From Actinomadura rudentiformis (lineage in GTDB: Bacteria > Actinomycetota > Actinomycetes > Streptosporangiales > Streptosporangiaceae): a stretch of DNA of 64,000 bases. The DNA lies in contig NZ_WBMT01000013.1 in NCBI RefSeq assembly GCF_008923185.1, positions 248,001-312,000 of the forward strand, in the 5' to 3' direction. The notes under the pieces are model-generated. The model was not told the origin of the DNA, did no database searches, and worked only from the letters and a program-made list of their open reading frames with translations. The translations under genes were made by a program, and so were the position numbers. Shown here piece after piece: positions 1 through 11,587 of this stretch; position 1 is the first letter of the stretch; every line of letters begins with the position of its first letter.

Positions 1-234
1 CTACGCCCATCTCCCGGTACCCGACTGACCTTCACGTGCGCGCCGGCTCTCCTTGCGCCGTAGAACTGCATGCGGGTTGTGACGGAACCGGAATGCACCA
101 AACTTCCGTCTCACTACGCATCGCCCCTAGGCTTTGGGCACTGTGATGCCGGATCGCTTGCAGATGCAGGATCCGTTCCAGCTGTCCGGAACCTCCGGGG
201 TGCCTGCAGTCTCTTTCGAAAGGCGTGTTTCCCC

Positions 235-642
235 TTGCCTCCACAGGAGTCCCGGCGTCGGCTCAGTTCCCGCGCGGTGAAAATCGGAATGGTGAGCGCG
301 CTGTCCCTTTCGGTGGTGTCGTGCTCGTCCGATGACGACGACGCCATCACCGCATACTGCGTTACGCAGGACGACGGCACCTCCCTTGGGACTCCGGCGC
401 CTTTTCCTACTGAGGGCCCAGACGGCTACAGAGTGGTCGGCGAGTACAACTGCGACGACCCGGATGCCGGCCGGAGTTCTCACGCCAGCTACTTCTGGTA
501 CTACGGCGGTGTCCGCAATGCCAGCGGGCGCGTCAGCGCCGGCAGCACGGTCATGCCCAGCAGTACGAACATCACCTCCGCGGAAGGCAAGACGATCCGC
601 AGTGGCTTCGGCAGCTCTTCCAGCGGCAGCTCTGGCGGCTGA
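235..642 (+). CDS. putative lipoprotein (DUF1190/YgiB-like position)
   Basis: Small exported protein, probably anchored outside the membrane. A TTG start at 235 gives a basic N-terminus (SRRRLSSRAVK), a short hydrophobic stretch and a lipobox ending VVSC, followed by an acidic SSDDDD run. The body is Tyr/Cys-containing and the tail is Ser/Gly-rich. A GAAAGG 11 bases upstream supports TTG 235; GTG 277 and ATG 289 are alternatives that would leave a very short signal. The next gene starts 6 bases after the stop, so the two are almost certainly co-transcribed. In enterobacteria the ATP-grasp YjfC/YgiC and DUF350 proteins sit beside a DUF1190 lipoprotein, and this one occupies the same slot. Sequence similarity to DUF1190 is only suggested by the basic N-terminus and cannot be proven by eye. 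Confidence 0.6.
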   Translation: MPPQESRRRLSSRAVKIGMVSALSLSVVSCSSDDDDAITAYCVTQDDGTSLGTPAPFPTEGPDGYRVVGEYNCDDPDAGRSSHASYFWYYGGVRNASGRVSAGSTVMPSSTNITSAEGKTIRSGFGSSSSGSSGG

Positions 643-648
643 ACGACG

Positions 649-1806
649 ATGCGACGCGAACGTTCGACCCCGCGTGCCGACTGGGGCCAGAAGGTGGAGT
701 CCCAGGGACTGGCTTTCCACCGGACCGCACATCCAGAACACCTTCCGCGCCCGTACTGGGACGAGTCGGTGCACTACGTCTTTGAGATGGACGAGGTACT
801 GGCACTGGAGGAGGTCGTCGAGGAGCTCCACAAGATGTGCCTCCAGGCCGTGGAACATGTGGTCACCACTGGCCGCTACAACGTTCTCGGCATCCCGGAC
901 TGGGTGGCGCCTCTGATCGAAGAGTCATGGCGGCGCGGCGATCCGCATCTGTACGGGCGGTTCGACCTGCGATACGACGGCACCGGCCCGGCCAAGCTGC
1001 TGGAATACAACGCCGACACCCCGACGGCTCTGGTCGAGAGTTCCATCGTTCAGTGGTACTGGCTGCAGGACGTCTACCCGGACGATGACCAGTGGAACTC
1101 GATCCACGAGCGCCTGGTAGCGCGCTGGAAGGACATCCTCCCCGGCATTCCGGACGGCCCGGCGCACTTTGCTTGGACCAAGGGCGACGAGACCGGCGAA
1201 GAAGTCATGACGATCGCCTACATGCAGGAGACCGCCGAAGAGGCGGGCCTGCCGGGCGTGGCGATCGCCATGGAGGACGTCGGCTGGAACCCTGCGCGTC
1301 AACGGTTCGTGGACCTCGACGAGAAGGAGATCCACGCGCTCTGCAAGCTCTACCCGTGGGAGTGGATCGTTGCGGAGCCCTTCGGCCGCCATATCCCGGA
1401 CGCGCCCACCGCCTGGATCGAGCCCATATGGAAGATGGTGCTCTCCAACAAGGCGCTCCTGGTGCTCCTGTGGGAGCTCTTCCCCGGCCACCCGAATCTC
1501 CTGCCCACGTACCTCAACACGCCTTCGACGCTCACCTCGTACGTGCAGAAGCCGCTCCTGGGACGCGAGGGGGCGAGCATGCGGATCGTGACACCGGACG
1601 GGGCGGAGACCCGCACCGAAGGCAAGTACGGCGCGGAGGGCTTCGTCTTCCAGGAGTTCTGCCCGCTGCCCGATTTCGACGGAGAACACCCGGTACTCGG
1701 CGCGTGGGTGGTCCACGACGAGTCCGCCGGGCTCGGCATCCGCGAGACCTCAGGCCTCATCACCGACGACACCTCGTCGTTCGTCCCCCACCGCATCCCC
1801 CTGTAA
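649..1806 (+). CDS. ATP-grasp protein, glutathionylspermidine synthase family
   Basis: A 385-residue protein matching the C-terminal synthetase half of glutathionylspermidine synthase (YjfC/YgiC type), which joins a carboxylate to an amine using ATP. The family signature LEYNADTPTALVESSIVQW is at residues 118-136, and a second block (IEPIWKMVLSNKALL, then WELFPGHPNLLPTYL) is at about 257-289. The amidase half of the E. coli bifunctional enzyme is absent, as in the YjfC subgroup, whose true substrate is unknown. ATG 649 follows the lipoprotein stop closely. The lipoprotein before it and the DUF350 membrane protein after it suggest a task at the cell envelope. The stop lies in a five-unit tandem repeat (1794-1873). 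Confidence 0.9.
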   Translation: MRRERSTPRADWGQKVESQGLAFHRTAHPEHLPRPYWDESVHYVFEMDEVLALEEVVEELHKMCLQAVEHVVTTGRYNVLGIPDWVAPLIEESWRRGDPHLYGRFDLRYDGTGPAKLLEYNADTPTALVESSIVQWYWLQDVYPDDDQWNSIHERLVARWKDILPGIPDGPAHFAWTKGDETGEEVMTIAYMQETAEEAGLPGVAIAMEDVGWNPARQRFVDLDEKEIHALCKLYPWEWIVAEPFGRHIPDAPTAWIEPIWKMVLSNKALLVLLWELFPGHPNLLPTYLNTPSTLTSYVQKPLLGREGASMRIVTPDGAETRTEGKYGAEGFVFQEFCPLPDFDGEHPVLGAWVVHDESAGLGIRETSGLITDDTSSFVPHRIPL

Positions 1807-1873
1807 CGACATCCCCCTGTACGACATCGCCTGCAACGACATCCCGCCGTAACGGACATCCCTCTGCAACGGA
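1794..1873 (+). repeat. five-unit tandem repeat across the ATP-grasp stop codon
   Basis: Five diverged copies of a 15-17 bp unit, CATCCCCCTGTAACGA in the first copy, start at 1794, 1810, 1825, 1840 and 1857. The first copy contains the last codons and the TAA stop of the ATP-grasp gene; the fourth copy has another TAA. The array ends about 20 bases before the ribosome-binding site (AAGGAG, 1896-1901) of the next gene. Confidence 0.85.
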
Positions 1874-1905
1874 CGCCCGGCGAACGCTTCCCTCTAAGGA
1901 GACCC

Positions 1906-2364
1906 ATGATCACGGCCGCTAACGACGACAGCCTCGCCCAGATTCTGCTGGAGGGCAGCGGGGCACTCCTGGCGTACGCGGCGGTCGGGCTTGTGCTGTT
2001 CATCGTCGGCTTCTACATGACCGACCTGGCGACGCCCGGCCGCCTGATCACCGTCATCCGCGAGCACCGCAACCCGAACGCCACGCTGCTCGCCGCCGCC
2101 TCGACCATCGGTGTGGGCCTCATCGTCTCGGTGTCGATCTACGCCTCCCATGGTGATCTGCTGGAGGGCCTCAGCCGGACGCTGGTCTTCGGCGGTGTCG
2201 GCATCGTCGCCATGACCGTCGCCACCCAGATCTTCGACCGCGTGGTGGGCATCAGCATCAAGCAGCTCGCCGACGACGCGGACGACAAACTCGAGCCCGC
2301 GGCCATCCTCCTCGCCGTCGCCAACCTGATGATCGGCGTCGTCACCGCCGTCGCCACCTACTGA
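1906..2364 (+). CDS. DUF350 family membrane protein
   Basis: A 152-residue integral membrane protein with about four hydrophobic segments (roughly residues 17-40, 58-78, 92-113 and 130-151), typical of the DUF350 family (E. coli YjfL). The function is unknown; family members are encoded beside ATP-grasp YjfC-like proteins, as here. The start ATG at 1906 has AAGGAG five bases upstream. It is the third gene of the lipoprotein/ATP-grasp/DUF350 operon. A 20-bp duplication begins at its stop codon. Confidence 0.85.
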   Translation: MITAANDDSLAQILLEGSGALLAYAAVGLVLFIVGFYMTDLATPGRLITVIREHRNPNATLLAAASTIGVGLIVSVSIYASHGDLLEGLSRTLVFGGVGIVAMTVATQIFDRVVGISIKQLADDADDKLEPAAILLAVANLMIGVVTAVATY

Positions 2365-2400
2365 CCGGAGGTCACCAGGCCCGACCGGAGATCACCAGGC
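2361..2400 (+). repeat. 20-bp direct duplication at the DUF350 stop codon
   Basis: Two adjacent 20-bp units (2361-2380 and 2381-2400) agree at 18 positions. The first, CTGACCGGAGGTCACCAGGC, includes the TGA stop (2362-2364). No other gene uses this sequence; the convergent DUF3046 gene ends at 2406. Confidence 0.85.
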
Positions 2401-2405
2401 GTCCG

Positions 2406-2600
2406 TCACTGGAGGCGCGCTGGGACGTCGAAGGTCGCGACCACGGCGGCCCAGACCTTCTTGGCAGGCTCCCCGTCCGCCAGGGCCTGTTCGATGGTGC
2501 GGCCTCCCAGAGCGGCTATGACATAGTCCTTGGCCACGCTCGCCGCGTAAGCCTCGCCGAACTGCTGGTTCATCCGATTCCAGAAAACTGTGAGCCGCAC
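2406..2600 (-). CDS. DUF3046 family protein
   Basis: A 64-residue protein beginning MRLTVFWNRMNQQFGEAYA and containing the conserved block LGGRTIEQALADG followed by a Lys-Val-Trp segment, which identifies actinobacterial DUF3046. Its function is unknown. In many actinomycetes this gene lies just upstream of recA-recX. Here no recA follows on its downstream side, because the ATP-grasp operon occupies that place, so the neighbourhood has been rearranged or recA lies beyond the left edge. It begins 10 bases after the esterase stop and may be its operon partner. Confidence 0.85.
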   Translation of the reverse strand: MRLTVFWNRMNQQFGEAYAASVAKDYVIAALGGRTIEQALADGEPAKKVWAAVVATFDVPARLQ

Positions 2601-2609
2601 CAGACCACG

Positions 2610-3884
2610 CTATCCGACGGACTCCGATACCTCGTCCGGGACGGATGGGCGGCCGGCGCCTTCGAGATATTGCCGGTGCAGACCGGTCAGATAGCGCTCC
2701 ACGCCCTCGACCACCCGGGCCGTACGGTACGAGGGGAAGACATCGAAGGCGTGCTGTCCGCCCTTCATCTCGGCATAGATGACGGGCGATTCCGAGACGT
2801 CGCGGAGCTTCTCCACGAAACGCCTCGCCTCCGCCACTGGGATCAGCGAGTCGTGGCTTCCGTGGATGACGAAGAACGGCGGTGCGTCAGGGCGCAGATA
2901 GTTCACGGGGGACGCCTTGGCGAAGGCATCAGGCTCATCCGTAAAGGAACGCTTCACCAGCATGCGTTCAACCAGCGGCGTCGCCCCCATGGGGACGGGC
3001 CATGGTCCCGGCTCAACGAAGTCGTACACCCCATAGAACGGGACTGCCCCACGCACGCTGGTGTCCACGTTCTCAAAGCCGGGCTGGAACTCCGGCACGT
3101 TCGCGCTAAGCGCCACCATCGCCGTCAGGTGCCCGCCCGCTGAGCCACCCGTCACGCACAGAAAGTCCGGATCGGCCCCATAGGACTCGGCGTTCTCGCG
3201 ATACCAGGCGATGAAGTGCTTGAGGTCGACGAGATGGTCTGGCCATGTGGCTCGTGGGCTGAGGCGGTAGTTGACGTTGAAGCCCACCCATCCCTGGACG
3301 GCCATGTGGTTGAGCAGGGGAAGCCCTTGTTCGCGCTTGTCCCCTATGACCCAGCCTCCGCCGTGGATCTGCATCAGCCCGGGCCGCAGTTGCCCGTTCC
3401 CAGCAGGCCGGTAGACATCCAGTTTGAGCCGCAGCCGTCCGTCCTTCCGGTAGACGAGGTTGCGTTCGACCTTTACTCCTCGCCTCGGTATGAAACAGAG
3501 CGGCGGCAGGATCACGTGCGAACGCGGATAGCGCGGCGCGTCGTCCGGGTCCAGGTCGAGCGGCACCCCGGAGTCTCGCAAGGTCACGACCGTCCTCCGC
3601 GCCGCGATGATGGTCGCCGCGGTGCCCGCCGCTGCGGCGAGACCTGCGATCAGCCCCGTCCAGCCCGGCCATCCCTCAAGCCCTCCGTACGCCACCAGGA
3701 TCCCCAGGCCCGCAACCTCAGCGACCAGCAGATGCGGTGCCAACTCGATGGTCAGCCACCCGGCGAAGAAGCTCGGCACCAGCGTCGTCATGTGACGCCG
3801 GCGCGGGCGGTGGGCGTTCACTGCGAGCAGTAGGGCGCCCAACCCGAAGGCCAGCAGGGCATACGTCACGGGGGCATACGTCAT
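2610..3884 (-). CDS. membrane-anchored alpha/beta hydrolase (HSL/BD-FAE-type esterase)
   Basis: A 424-residue protein with hydrophobic segments in the first 100 residues and a C-terminal alpha/beta-hydrolase domain. The oxyanion motif HGGGW (about 175-179), nucleophile elbow GGSAGG (about 245-250), an Asp/Asn-containing HGSHDSLIP segment and the final histidine of GGQHAFD make a complete Ser-Asp-His set of the hormone-sensitive-lipase / carboxylesterase group. The substrate is unknown. The gene is divergent from lhr with about 170 bases between the starts. Confidence 0.85.
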   Translation of the reverse strand: MTYAPVTYALLAFGLGALLLAVNAHRPRRRHMTTLVPSFFAGWLTIELAPHLLVAEVAGLGILVAYGGLEGWPGWTGLIAGLAAAAGTAATIIAARRTVVTLRDSGVPLDLDPDDAPRYPRSHVILPPLCFIPRRGVKVERNLVYRKDGRLRLKLDVYRPAGNGQLRPGLMQIHGGGWVIGDKREQGLPLLNHMAVQGWVGFNVNYRLSPRATWPDHLVDLKHFIAWYRENAESYGADPDFLCVTGGSAGGHLTAMVALSANVPEFQPGFENVDTSVRGAVPFYGVYDFVEPGPWPVPMGATPLVERMLVKRSFTDEPDAFAKASPVNYLRPDAPPFFVIHGSHDSLIPVAEARRFVEKLRDVSESPVIYAEMKGGQHAFDVFPSYRTARVVEGVERYLTGLHRQYLEGAGRPSVPDEVSESVG

Positions 3885-3963
3885 GAAGGCTCCTCGCCCT
3901 CACACGAGGCCCTGCGGAGGACCTCGCTCCTTGCGACTGCAATCACTTCCAGGATCCACCGAA

Positions 3964-3973
3964 CAAGTACTTG
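3964..3973. promoter_or_regulatory. 10-bp palindrome between divergent esterase and lhr genes
   Basis: CAAGTACTTG is a perfect palindrome in the relatively A/T-rich centre of the intergenic region between the esterase (start 3884, minus) and lhr (start 4056, plus). It could be an operator, but a 10-bp palindrome alone is weak evidence. Confidence 0.25.
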
Positions 3974-4055
3974 CTTACAACCGCCGATCGGGTCCGAGGC
4001 GATGTGACGCCGACCACGCTGCGGTTTTGTCGGTGGCACGGGGCAGGATGGAGGG

Positions 4056-8963
<4,908 letters not shown>

Positions 8964-8975
<12 letters not shown>

Positions 8976-9023
8976 CCCCGATCCTCCGTGCCTGACCCCG
9001 ATCCTCCGCGCCTGACCGCAATA
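8964..9023 (+). repeat. 3 x 20-bp tandem repeat across the lhr stop codon
   Basis: Three head-to-tail units at 8964-8983, 8984-9003 and 9004-9023. The first two are identical (CCTCCGTGCCTGACCCCGAT); the third has a few changes. The first encodes the last residues and the TGA stop of lhr, and the other two repeat the same TGA downstream. Confidence 0.95.
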
Positions 9024-9058
9024 CAGAGGGGCTTGTCGCACGTGGATGGGACGGAGTG

Positions 9059-9796
9059 TCAGCGGGCGAGGCTCACGGCGTCTGTCCGCATGCCGCTTTC
9101 GGGATCCTGGTGGTCGCGTTCTTCCGAACGTGGCGCGTTCTGGTGCGGCTTGCGCCTGGACAGGATGGCGAACGTGGCCAGCAATCCCCCACCGATCAGG
9201 GACGCGGGGCCCAGCGGGACGAGGAAACCGAAGCGCAGGCCCATCGAGACCTTGGCGTCCACGTTGGGCTTGCCGTCCATGCGCATGACGACGACAGACC
9301 AGGCCCCGTGAGTCTTGTCCCACTTCAGGGTGCGGGTGCCGGTCCCGGTGGATGACGCCACCCAGAACGTGCGGCTGGTGGGAGGGGCGGGCCGTGCAGC
9401 GCCACTCACGTGTCTGAAGTCGGCCCGGAACGGTTTCAGCTGTGCAGAGACGAAGTCGTCGTACGCGCTGCCCTTCAGATATCTCTCGACCTCGTCCTTG
9501 GGCCCGATCCCGACGAACAACGGCACGTTCGGATCGGCGGAGGCGACCACGATACGGACGCGGGCGATCTCGCCGATGTCGGGCGACGGGTCGGCGGCGT
9601 GCGCCGAGGAGGAGCCGACGTCGATCTCGTCGGTCTTCAACGCCGAACCGGCCGTGGCGAACCGGCGCTCGGACGTGCTGAAGTAGCCGCCTTCATCGGC
9701 CTGCAGAGACGCCAGTGCGACGAGGCCAAGGCCGACCGGCAGTAGCGCTGCCGCTCCCAGCGAAGCGAGCAGCCGTACGGGTCGCGAGGTGTTCAT
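9059..9796 (-). CDS. uncharacterised membrane protein with two end-terminal membrane segments
   Basis: A 245-residue protein that I do not recognise. It has a hydrophobic N-terminal segment (about 8-30), an extracytoplasmic region of about 150 residues, and a second hydrophobic segment (about 193-215) followed by a charged cytoplasmic tail rich in Arg/Glu/Asp. The middle contains VPLFVGIGPKDEVERYL, suggesting a beta-rich domain. ATG 9796 has AAGGGAG seven bases upstream. The 43-bp inverted repeat just upstream suggests tight transcriptional control. It is probably a surface-exposed membrane protein; no function can be given. Confidence 0.7.
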   Translation of the reverse strand: MNTSRPVRLLASLGAAALLPVGLGLVALASLQADEGGYFSTSERRFATAGSALKTDEIDVGSSSAHAADPSPDIGEIARVRIVVASADPNVPLFVGIGPKDEVERYLKGSAYDDFVSAQLKPFRADFRHVSGAARPAPPTSRTFWVASSTGTGTRTLKWDKTHGAWSVVVMRMDGKPNVDAKVSMGLRFGFLVPLGPASLIGGGLLATFAILSRRKPHQNAPRSEERDHQDPESGMRTDAVSLAR

Positions 9797-9812
9797 GATT
9801 CACTCCCTTGAA

Positions 9813-9855
9813 GTAACACACTCGTACTACAAACAAAGTAGCACGAGTGTGTTAC
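9813..9855. promoter_or_regulatory. 18-bp inverted repeat, likely operator of the 9059-9796 gene
   Basis: GTAACACACTCGTACTAC (9813-9830) is mirrored by 9838-9855 with one mismatch, separated by 7 A-rich bases. It lies 17 bases upstream of the start codon at 9796 and downstream of the EamA gene end. The size and symmetry suit a TetR- or MarR-type operator overlapping the promoter. A terminator is less likely, because no T-run follows. Confidence 0.6.
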
Positions 9856-9888
9856 AAAGGTGCGGCCGGATTCGGCCATCGCCCGGCC

Positions 9889-10833
9889 CTATGACGTGTG
9901 CCGCTCCACAGCTGCGCGTGGCTCAGGTGAGCACTGGGCGGTGACCGACGGTTCAGAGGAGGGCGCGGCTGGACGGTCGGCGCGGATCAAGAGGACGGCC
10001 AGGGCGCAGACCCCTACTCCGGCCAGCGACAACGCAGTCATGGTCGTGCCGAACATCAGCCATGACCAGGCCATCGTTGCCGGAGGCGTCAGATAGAGCA
10101 GGCCGGAGACGCGCGCCACGCCGGTACGGGCCAAGTTGATCCAGTAGAGGCCGTAACCCCCGAACATCGCCGCCACGACCAGGATGGCGATCGCGATCCA
10201 GAACGTGGTGTCGGTGGGCGGCGTGAGCGTGCCGGTCGCGGCGGCCAGCGCGCTGAAGAGCAGTGCGCTGATGCCCGCCTGGATGGTGAGTGCATCGATG
10301 AGGGTCGCGCGGGGTCGGGTGCGGCGCTCGATGAGGGTCGCCGCGACCAGGGAGAGCATCGCCGCGGCCGGAAGCAGGTACGCAAGGAGCGGGGCGCGGG
10401 ACACGCCCAGGTCGGCGCTGACCACCATGGCCACGCCGGCGAGGCCGATCAGGAAGCCGGCGATCTGGCGCCTGCTGACTGATTCGCCCAGGAGGGGCAC
10501 GGCCAGCGCCACCGCCACGATGGGCTGGAGTGCGCAGATCAAGGCGGTCGTTCCCGAGGCGACCCCCTGCTCGACGGCGGCGAACACCCCGTACAGATAG
10601 CCGACCTGGCCGAGACCCCCGATGACCACGTGCAAGGCGAACTCGCGCGGCGGAACGCGGCGGCGGCGCCAGAGCATCCAGACGGCCAGCACGGCGAACG
10701 CGATGATGAAGCGCCACGCGAGCAGGGTGGTCGCGGCGGCGGAGCGTGTGCCGAGCTCGGCACCGATGAAGCCCGAGCTCCACGCGACCACGAACCCAGC
10801 GGCGAGCAAATGATCGACGCGGTGGTCTGACAT
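9889..10833 (-). CDS. EamA (DMT) family transporter
   Basis: An integral membrane protein of 314 residues with about ten hydrophobic segments and the duplicated EamA layout (for example AAGFVVAWSSGFIGAELGTRSA near the start). Such proteins usually export metabolites or amino acids; the substrate is unknown. ATG 10833 (MSDHRVDHLLA) is preferred over an upstream in-frame start because it has GGGGGA upstream and leaves the operator untranslated. It is divergent from the TetR gene and shares its twin operator, so it is the probable target of that repressor. Confidence 0.85.
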   Translation of the reverse strand: MSDHRVDHLLAAGFVVAWSSGFIGAELGTRSAAATTLLAWRFIIAFAVLAVWMLWRRRRVPPREFALHVVIGGLGQVGYLYGVFAAVEQGVASGTTALICALQPIVAVALAVPLLGESVSRRQIAGFLIGLAGVAMVVSADLGVSRAPLLAYLLPAAAMLSLVAATLIERRTRPRATLIDALTIQAGISALLFSALAAATGTLTPPTDTTFWIAIAILVVAAMFGGYGLYWINLARTGVARVSGLLYLTPPATMAWSWLMFGTTMTALSLAGVGVCALAVLLIRADRPAAPSSEPSVTAQCSPEPRAAVERHTS

Positions 10834-10847
10834 GCCGTCCCCCTTAG

Positions 10848-10892
10848 GTATACATACCGGTATACCTACTGTAGCTATACCGGTATGTATAC
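10848..10892. promoter_or_regulatory. twin palindromic operator between eamA and tetR genes
   Basis: GTATACATACCGGTATAC (10848-10865) and its reverse complement (10875-10892, 17 of 18 bases) face each other across a 9-base spacer that is itself nearly palindromic. Each half contains the 10-bp palindrome ATACCGGTAT, with centres 23 bases apart. The whole array lies between the two start codons (10833 and 10916), where a TetR dimer pair would block both promoters. Confidence 0.8.
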
Positions 10893-10915
10893 TCGTTGTC
10901 CAGGGAGGTGGCCTC

Positions 10916-11488
10916 ATGTCGACCGTCAGCCGGCCGTTGACACCCGCTGGTCAGCGGGTGCTCGACGTGGCCAGCGAACTCTTCTACGAGCGGGGCATCG
11001 GCGCCGTCGGCATGGAGCTGATCGCCGCCGAGGCGGGCGTCACCAAGAAGACGGTGTACGACCGCTTCGGGTCCAAGGAGGCACTCGTCCTCGCGTACCT
11101 GCGCGCCCGTGACGAACGCTGGCGCGCCTTTCTGACCAGCAGCATCGAGAACGCCGGCGGCGCGCGCGAGCGCATCCTCGCCACGTTCGACGCGCTCGGC
11201 GACTGGCTGCGCACCGAGAGCGCCCGGGGCTGCGCGATGGTGAACGCCCTCGCCGAACTACCCGACCACACGCACCCGGGCCATCGCGCCGCAACCGACC
11301 AGAAGGAATGGCTTCGCACCCTCTACGCCGATCTCGCACGTGAGGCCGGCCTGAACGAATCCTTGGCCGACCAGCTCCTGATCCTCCATGAGGGCGCCGT
11401 CGTCACGTTCAGCGTCGCAGGCCGGCAGAACGCCGCCGCCCTCGCCCGCGAAGCGGCAAGCGCCCTGCTTTCCCACCCTGCCGCCTAG
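10916..11488 (+). CDS. TetR/AcrR family transcriptional regulator
   Basis: A 190-residue regulator with an N-terminal TetR helix-turn-helix (about residues 12-57; the segment AAEAGVTKKTVYDRFGSKEAL is the recognition region) and an all-helical ligand-binding domain. ATG 10916 has GGGAGG upstream; the longer in-frame reading from 10832 would run through the operator and is rejected. Divergent from an EamA transporter, with a twin palindromic operator between them: a classic autoregulated repressor/exporter pair. The ligand is unknown. Confidence 0.9.
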   Translation: MSTVSRPLTPAGQRVLDVASELFYERGIGAVGMELIAAEAGVTKKTVYDRFGSKEALVLAYLRARDERWRAFLTSSIENAGGARERILATFDALGDWLRTESARGCAMVNALAELPDHTHPGHRAATDQKEWLRTLYADLAREAGLNESLADQLLILHEGAVVTFSVAGRQNAAALAREAASALLSHPAA

Positions 11489-11506
11489 CTTTCCCGGCTC
11501 AGCTCT

Positions 11507-11582
11507 CCGGCAACACCACCGCGCGGCATCACCACCGCCCGGCAACACCACCGCCCGGCAACACCACCGCCCGGGAACACCG
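11507..11582. repeat. five-unit 16-bp tandem repeat between convergent tetR and secA2
   Basis: Units of about 16 bp (CCCGGCAACACCACCG) start near 11507, 11522, 11538, 11554 and 11570; the third and fourth are identical, and the fifth is partial. The array fills nearly the whole gap between the tetR stop (11488) and the secA2 stop (11588). Unlike the other arrays in the window it does not contain either stop codon. Confidence 0.9.
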
Positions 11583-11587
11583 CGCGG

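Noticed and set aside
9059..9796. Mobile element flanked by the 18-bp inverted repeat
   Set aside because: Both arms lie together at one end of the gene, not at two ends, and there is no transposase.
11507..11582. A CRISPR-like array between tetR and secA2
   Set aside because: The units are 15-16 bp and directly adjacent, without spacers; this is a simple tandem repeat.
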